Shown here piece after piece: positions 60,007 through 64,000 of a DNA stretch of 64,000 bases. Within the stretch, counting starts at the first letter, position 1. Each line of letters starts with the position of its first letter. The DNA comes from Blastomyces gilchristii SLH14081. Taxonomy: Eukaryota; Ascomycota; Eurotiomycetes; Onygenales; Ajellomycetaceae. Location of the stretch: assembly GCF_000003855.2 (NCBI RefSeq), contig NW_003101663.1:273715-337714 (forward strand), read 5' to 3'. The notes under the pieces were generated by a model, which ran no database searches, was not told the DNA's origin, and saw only the letters and a list, made by a program, of their open reading frames with translations. A program made the position numbers and the translations under genes.

Positions 60007-62561
60007 ATGCCCTCTCACCCGTCGAATGTTCCACCCTTGTCTCCAACAAAGCCGAAGCGCAGGACCCCCCTCCATGAGCGATCGAGTTCTCAAACGAACG
60101 AACAAAGCTTCCCTCCGACAGTGCGACTGATACAGGATCAGGACTTGCAAGATGAAACCGAAATATACTCCACTACACCCTATCCAACAAAGCCCGAACA
60201 TGTCTTGTTGCCGCCAGCGAGTTGGAAGCAGGGGTCGACTTCTAATGCAGAGTATAGCGTTTCACATTCAACCCCGGAGTCAATCCCACGTTCCAGTTCA
60301 GGTGTCAACCTCGACCACAGCCTTCCAATTCATGGTGAAAGGGACATCTCGGGTGCGACCTCCTCCATCCACGGGACACACTCATCCAGTCAAGCATGGG
60401 ATGATTCCTTAAACTCAAGCAGGACATCCATCCCCCAGTCAGTGCCAGGGATTCCCCGGCCTTTGCGCGGTGGAAGGCGGGAAGAAGATGACAATTCATC
60501 TAACAGCGATGGCATTGCACTTCCCCCCACAATCAAACGTGTCCCGCGGGACGACTCCCCATCGCCTCCCGCCCAGTCTCCCGTCGAATCCATATTTTCG
60601 GAATATGTTCATGGCAATGAGGAGTCAAGTCCCAACGTTGCCCTCATCGGTCTGCCCTCCAGCCCAAACATTATACCTATCAATACTTCGTCACCGAATC
60701 TAGTCCCTCTTGGACGGTCATCTCCAACTTTGGCGTCGGAACCTCTAACTGATTCATCGCTCTACGAAGCCAACTCGGTTGGAACTGCGAGAAGGTACAT
60801 CCGCGCCGGTCAGCGGAATAACAGTCAGTGGAACAGCAGTCAGCGGAACAGCACCTTGACAACCGACGGTTCGCTCTCCGAGCCGCAAAGCTCCACCCCG
60901 TCTCATTCCATCCCGTCGAGCCCTCCGAATGTGCCATTAAGATCCTACCAATCAACCTCATCGTTCGGCGCCCTTCCCGCCATCACGCCATATCGAGCTC
61001 AACCGTCAACTTCATCTGCATCCTCAAAAAGTAGTCGATCTGGTCCAGATGGTCACTCGCCCACGGGTACTAGTACTCCTATCCAATATCCCACCAATCG
61101 CTACCCATCAGCTAGCTCGAGGGCCGAATCGACGATATCCCGATCTTACGTGCAGTCCATGACGGAGCGTTTTTCTGGCCGATGGAACCCGCATTTGTCG
61201 ACTGTTCCCTCGGAATGGTCTACCGAGAGATCACAGAGCCTTGCCTTTCCCGATCAGCCCGATGAGAGTTGGCCGAAGCGTCCGGAGGAAGCTAAACTTC
61301 GGGATACTTCACGACCGTCAATATGCCCGGTGGATGAATCTGAAATGGAGGAGCATGGCGATAACCTGACACATTTGCGATCCCCACCACTCCGAAATAA
61401 GGCTTCTGGTACTTTGAGCCACAAGTCATCTCTCTCCGCTCTGAGCAATTCAAGAAATCTCCTCCGCTCGTCAAGCGGCAGTTCATTCCTCCATGTGATC
61501 CCCGCTTGGGCCCGAGTGTACTATAGCACTGGAGCGCAGTTCGCTTCGCTATTCTCTCCAGATAGCCGTCCCTCAACACCCGCATCACCGCCCATAACCG
61601 CCGTCTCCGTGTTCTCCGCAGCATACAACAGTGACCCGCGCATGGTAAGCCGGACGCCTCTAGGGATAACCAACCCCAGACTACGTCCGCGCGAGATCGA
61701 ATATTCGACCGAACTTGATGAATTCCATGAACCCGATGAGCCCGATGAGCCCGATGAGCCCGATGAGCCCGATGAGCCCGATGAGCCCGATGAGCCCGAT
61801 GAGCCCGATGAGCCCGATGAGCCCGATGAGCCCGATGAGCCCGATGAGCCCGATGAGCCCGATGAGCCCGATGAGTCCGATGAACCCGATGAACCCGATG
61901 AACCTCCAGCGGCCGCTATTGCTCGTCCACCCAATCCCGATCCCATTGATCCCAGGAACCATTGGGTTCATGACCCTGAACTGGACCGTGTTAGAACCCA
62001 AGTTACAATGGAAGACTTGCCCGGTGCATGGTCTCCACATTTGCATACGGACAAGCGAGTGGACCCCACACGAAGGAGCAGATGGAAGCCGCCATCTCTG
62101 GATGAGAGGGCCGAGGGACTTTTCGGCCGACGAAACGCCCAGGTGTATGCCTTCGCGTTAGGTTTTGTGTTTCCGCTCGGTATGTAATTCCCCCGCCCCA
62201 CGTCTACCTAAAAACACTCGGCGCATGGCATGATAACTAACGAATTCTGAGCTACATACAGCCTGGATAATCGCCGCGTTCCTCCCCCTCCCTCCTCAAG
62301 TTAGCCATATAAACGAGGAGGCAACGACGAGTCGTCCGGATCTGGCACATGCGTTCAATAATCGTGTGGTGCTGGTTGATGAAGTGCGTCATGCAAATGC
62401 CCGGTGGTGGCGGAACGTCAATCGCTTCATGTCCCCGGCTGGATTGGTTATTATTGTCGTTGTGGTGGGTGCTAAAACTATTTTCTGTTTGAAGGCTCGA
62501 AGGAAAGAAAACTTACAATATTTTTGGATGACAGATAACCATGGCAGTTCTCTTTGCCTAA
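60007..62561 (+). CDS. Ser-rich protein with C-terminal membrane anchor
   Basis: Exons 60007-62179, 62262-62464 and 62535-62561 give about 800 residues; introns GTATGT...TACAG (82 bp) and GTGGGT...GACAG (70 bp), both in frame. The last exon is only nine codons (ITMAVLFA) and completes the second TM helix started by GLVIIVVV. The first 560 residues are Ser/Pro/Thr-rich and disordered, with many SP/TP sites. A hydrophobic patch FLHVIPAWARVYYS follows. Then come the acidic (DEP)n repeat (about 575-635) and a conserved C-terminal block NHWVHDPELDRVRTQVTMEDLPGAWSPHL, RRNAQVYAFALGFVFPLAWIIAAFLPLPP and RHANARWWRNVNRFMSPAGL. The two terminal hydrophobic segments suggest a hairpin or tail anchor. It resembles an uncharacterised conserved fungal 'serine-rich protein'; I know no defined function. 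Confidence 0.8.
61731..61907 (+). repeat. 9-bp tandem repeat encoding (Asp-Glu-Pro)n
   Basis: The unit is GATGAGCCC, almost perfect for about 16 copies, then variants (GATGAGTCC, GATGAACCC) to about 19. It is in frame in the Ser-rich protein. Because the unit is nine bases, every frame on both strands stays open (SPM, SSG and IGL shadows). Near-perfect identity suggests recent expansion. Confidence 0.9.
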
Positions 62562-62756
62562 AAAACAACTCCCCGTCTGCCTCTACCTACCCGCCCGCCG
62601 GCCCGCTCAACTACGAACCTTTTTAATGACCCGATAACGAAACTATTTCTAGAAAAGTTATAAAAATAGAGTCGATACGATACCCCTTTTCCCCCAATCT
62701 CTCGGAACCTCATGCTTTCTGTCTGGCTCTGATCTCAAAGGGACAACAAAACACCC

Positions 62757-62788
<32 letters not shown>

Positions 62789-64000
62789 CATTCTCGTCTT
62801 TTTCTCTTTCCTCAAACGCCCTGGTGCGAACCGATCCCATTCATAACATCCCACAGCGTGGCGAAAGTCGCAGTCCAGCATTGCCCTATCTATATACAAA
62901 CCAGGAACAAAAAGAAATTCGATTTTTTCTTTTTTGTCTCCTCGTTTGTCCTTTTTACATTATTCTTTTTTGCTTCTGCTTCTGATCTATTAGCGCTGGT
63001 GTCTACTCTACTGGGGCCTAATCCTTGTTTTATTTTTAACAATACTTTTGTTACATATTCATTCTTGAACTTACATTTGTCCCTGCTTTTTTTTTTTTGT
63101 TTTAGCATCTTTTCGGTTTGTGGTTTTCTGCTTTTTAGTTAGTCCCTGCCCCCTATTTGCCCCTCATCATTCCCTTCTCTATCCGTCTGCACCTGGATAT
63201 ATTTCTCACCCAGCCGAGTTGGTTGGCGCGACTTGTAGCTATATTTTCCCCTAAACCCCCTCATATATTTTATGTCTTGACTACTTAATGTCTTTTTTAT
63301 CTTATCTTTTTGGATATTGTATTGCACCTTCCCCCCCACCAATCCCATCCATCCAATTAATCTGATTCATCCGTCCAGGCGACCACTTCTTCTTCCGCAG
63401 CCCGGGGCTATCTTTCACTTGTACATCCGATCAGCATTCTGCTCATCGTACTGACTTCACCATCCCCCGGTTTTGCTTTTCTCCCTTAGTCTCTGTGCGG
63501 ATTTGGATCTTGATGTGTGTTGCTTCGGCTGGCTTTTTGTGCGATAGACCGGTTTGTTCATGTACATAACCCAATGTACAGCGCATACATAGCGTATATA
63601 TTTATATAATATATGATCGTGTTTTCACACATTCTTTCTCAAAGGGGGTGATTTCTTTTTTTTTTTTCCCTTCTCTTTTGTGACTATTCAATAGCCCGAA
63701 TAACAATTTTTTAACGCTCGTAGAGACATTCTTTTAATTGAACCCCGGGGAGTAACGATTGTGAGTCCTGTGAAGGCGGTTAAAGGTAAGTAAGTGAGTT
63801 ACGTGGCGTGATATGCTCGCCTGCAAACTCTCTCTCTCTCCCCCCTTCTTTTGCTCTTTTCCGTCGTGTGATCCTAGCTGCCGTGGAAAACCCATTTCGA
63901 CTTCTCCCAAGCTAAATAAATCCTGCCTTAAAAAGAGTTTTGTTTTTTAGCAATGGAAACGCTCCACTCGGCCAGGAAAATATAACACCAGATCCCGCTG
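62562..64000. other. 3' flank and right-edge intergenic
   Basis: No gene supported up to the edge. A poly-A run of about 28 at 62758-62785 and long T-rich tracts at 62920-63140 are present. The right end (from about 63500: CT-rich, GGTAAGTAAGTGAG at 63785) may be the promoter and leader of a gene beyond the window. Confidence 0.45.

Noticed and set aside
61521..61946. Ser-Gly and Ile-Gly-Leu repeat frames on the minus strand and a Ser-Pro-Met frame on the plus strand
   Set aside because: All are shadows of the 9-bp (DEP)n repeat, which keeps every frame open.

Overview
The window is nuclear DNA of a filamentous ascomycete. Evidence: short GT-AG introns (mostly 50-110 bp) with CTAAC-type branch sites, a SepA/Bni1-type formin, fungal-only families (Aim32, DUF1275, Ser-rich tail-anchored protein), and AT-rich blocks whose pattern of C-to-T and G-to-A changes looks like repeat-induced point mutation (RIP). 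The mix of gene families suggests Eurotiomycetes, most likely Onygenales/Ajellomycetaceae; that placement is inference from family resemblance, not a search. I found no tRNA, rRNA, CRISPR or bacterial-type operon.

Layout. 1-8.7 kb: degenerate AT-rich repeats, a two-exon C2H2 zinc-finger gene (+), a three-exon F-box/LRR-like gene (+), and an 850-bp miniature LTR element (-) with perfect 5-bp target duplications and a Copia-style primer-binding site. 8.7-10.7 kb: MSS1/MnmE mitochondrial tRNA-modification GTPase (+). 10.7-18.2 kb: a 7.5-kb stretch with no gene I can support. 18.2-23.8 kb: formin SepA (-). 24.9-31.1 kb: a small one-TM acidic protein (+), NAD-dependent formate dehydrogenase (+), and a small two-exon membrane protein (+). 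31.9-33.2 kb: a single-exon diaminopropionate ammonia-lyase-like enzyme (+). 34-37 kb: a broken gene fragment (-) and a seven-TM receptor-like protein (+). 38.5-46.6 kb: three minus-strand housekeeping genes in a row: mitochondrial leucyl-tRNA synthetase, Aim32, and the Rce1 CAAX protease. 47-51.4 kb: an accessory block with a 16-bp minisatellite, a YWxCExxFW repeat protein interrupted by a stop, and a decayed FHA-kinase pseudogene ending in a 48-bp coding repeat. 53.4-55.3 kb: secreted BBE-like FAD oxidoreductase (+), followed by a DUF1275 pseudogene (-). 60-62.6 kb: Ser-rich tail-anchored protein (+) with a 9-bp (DEP)n expansion.

How genes fit together. Three genes serve mitochondrial translation or redox (MSS1, NAM2-type LeuRS, AIM32), and a fourth (FDH) has an N-terminal extension that looks mitochondrial. 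Formin (polarity/septation) and Rce1 (prenyl-protein maturation) are core cell biology. The spaces between housekeeping genes carry the accessory material.

Two otherwise well-preserved genes (formin exon 1 and FDH exon 3/4) each need a one-base correction to keep the family reading frame. These are either assembly indels or very recent lesions. Exon borders were deduced by hand from splice consensus, reading frame and family resemblance, so individual borders may be off by a few bases.
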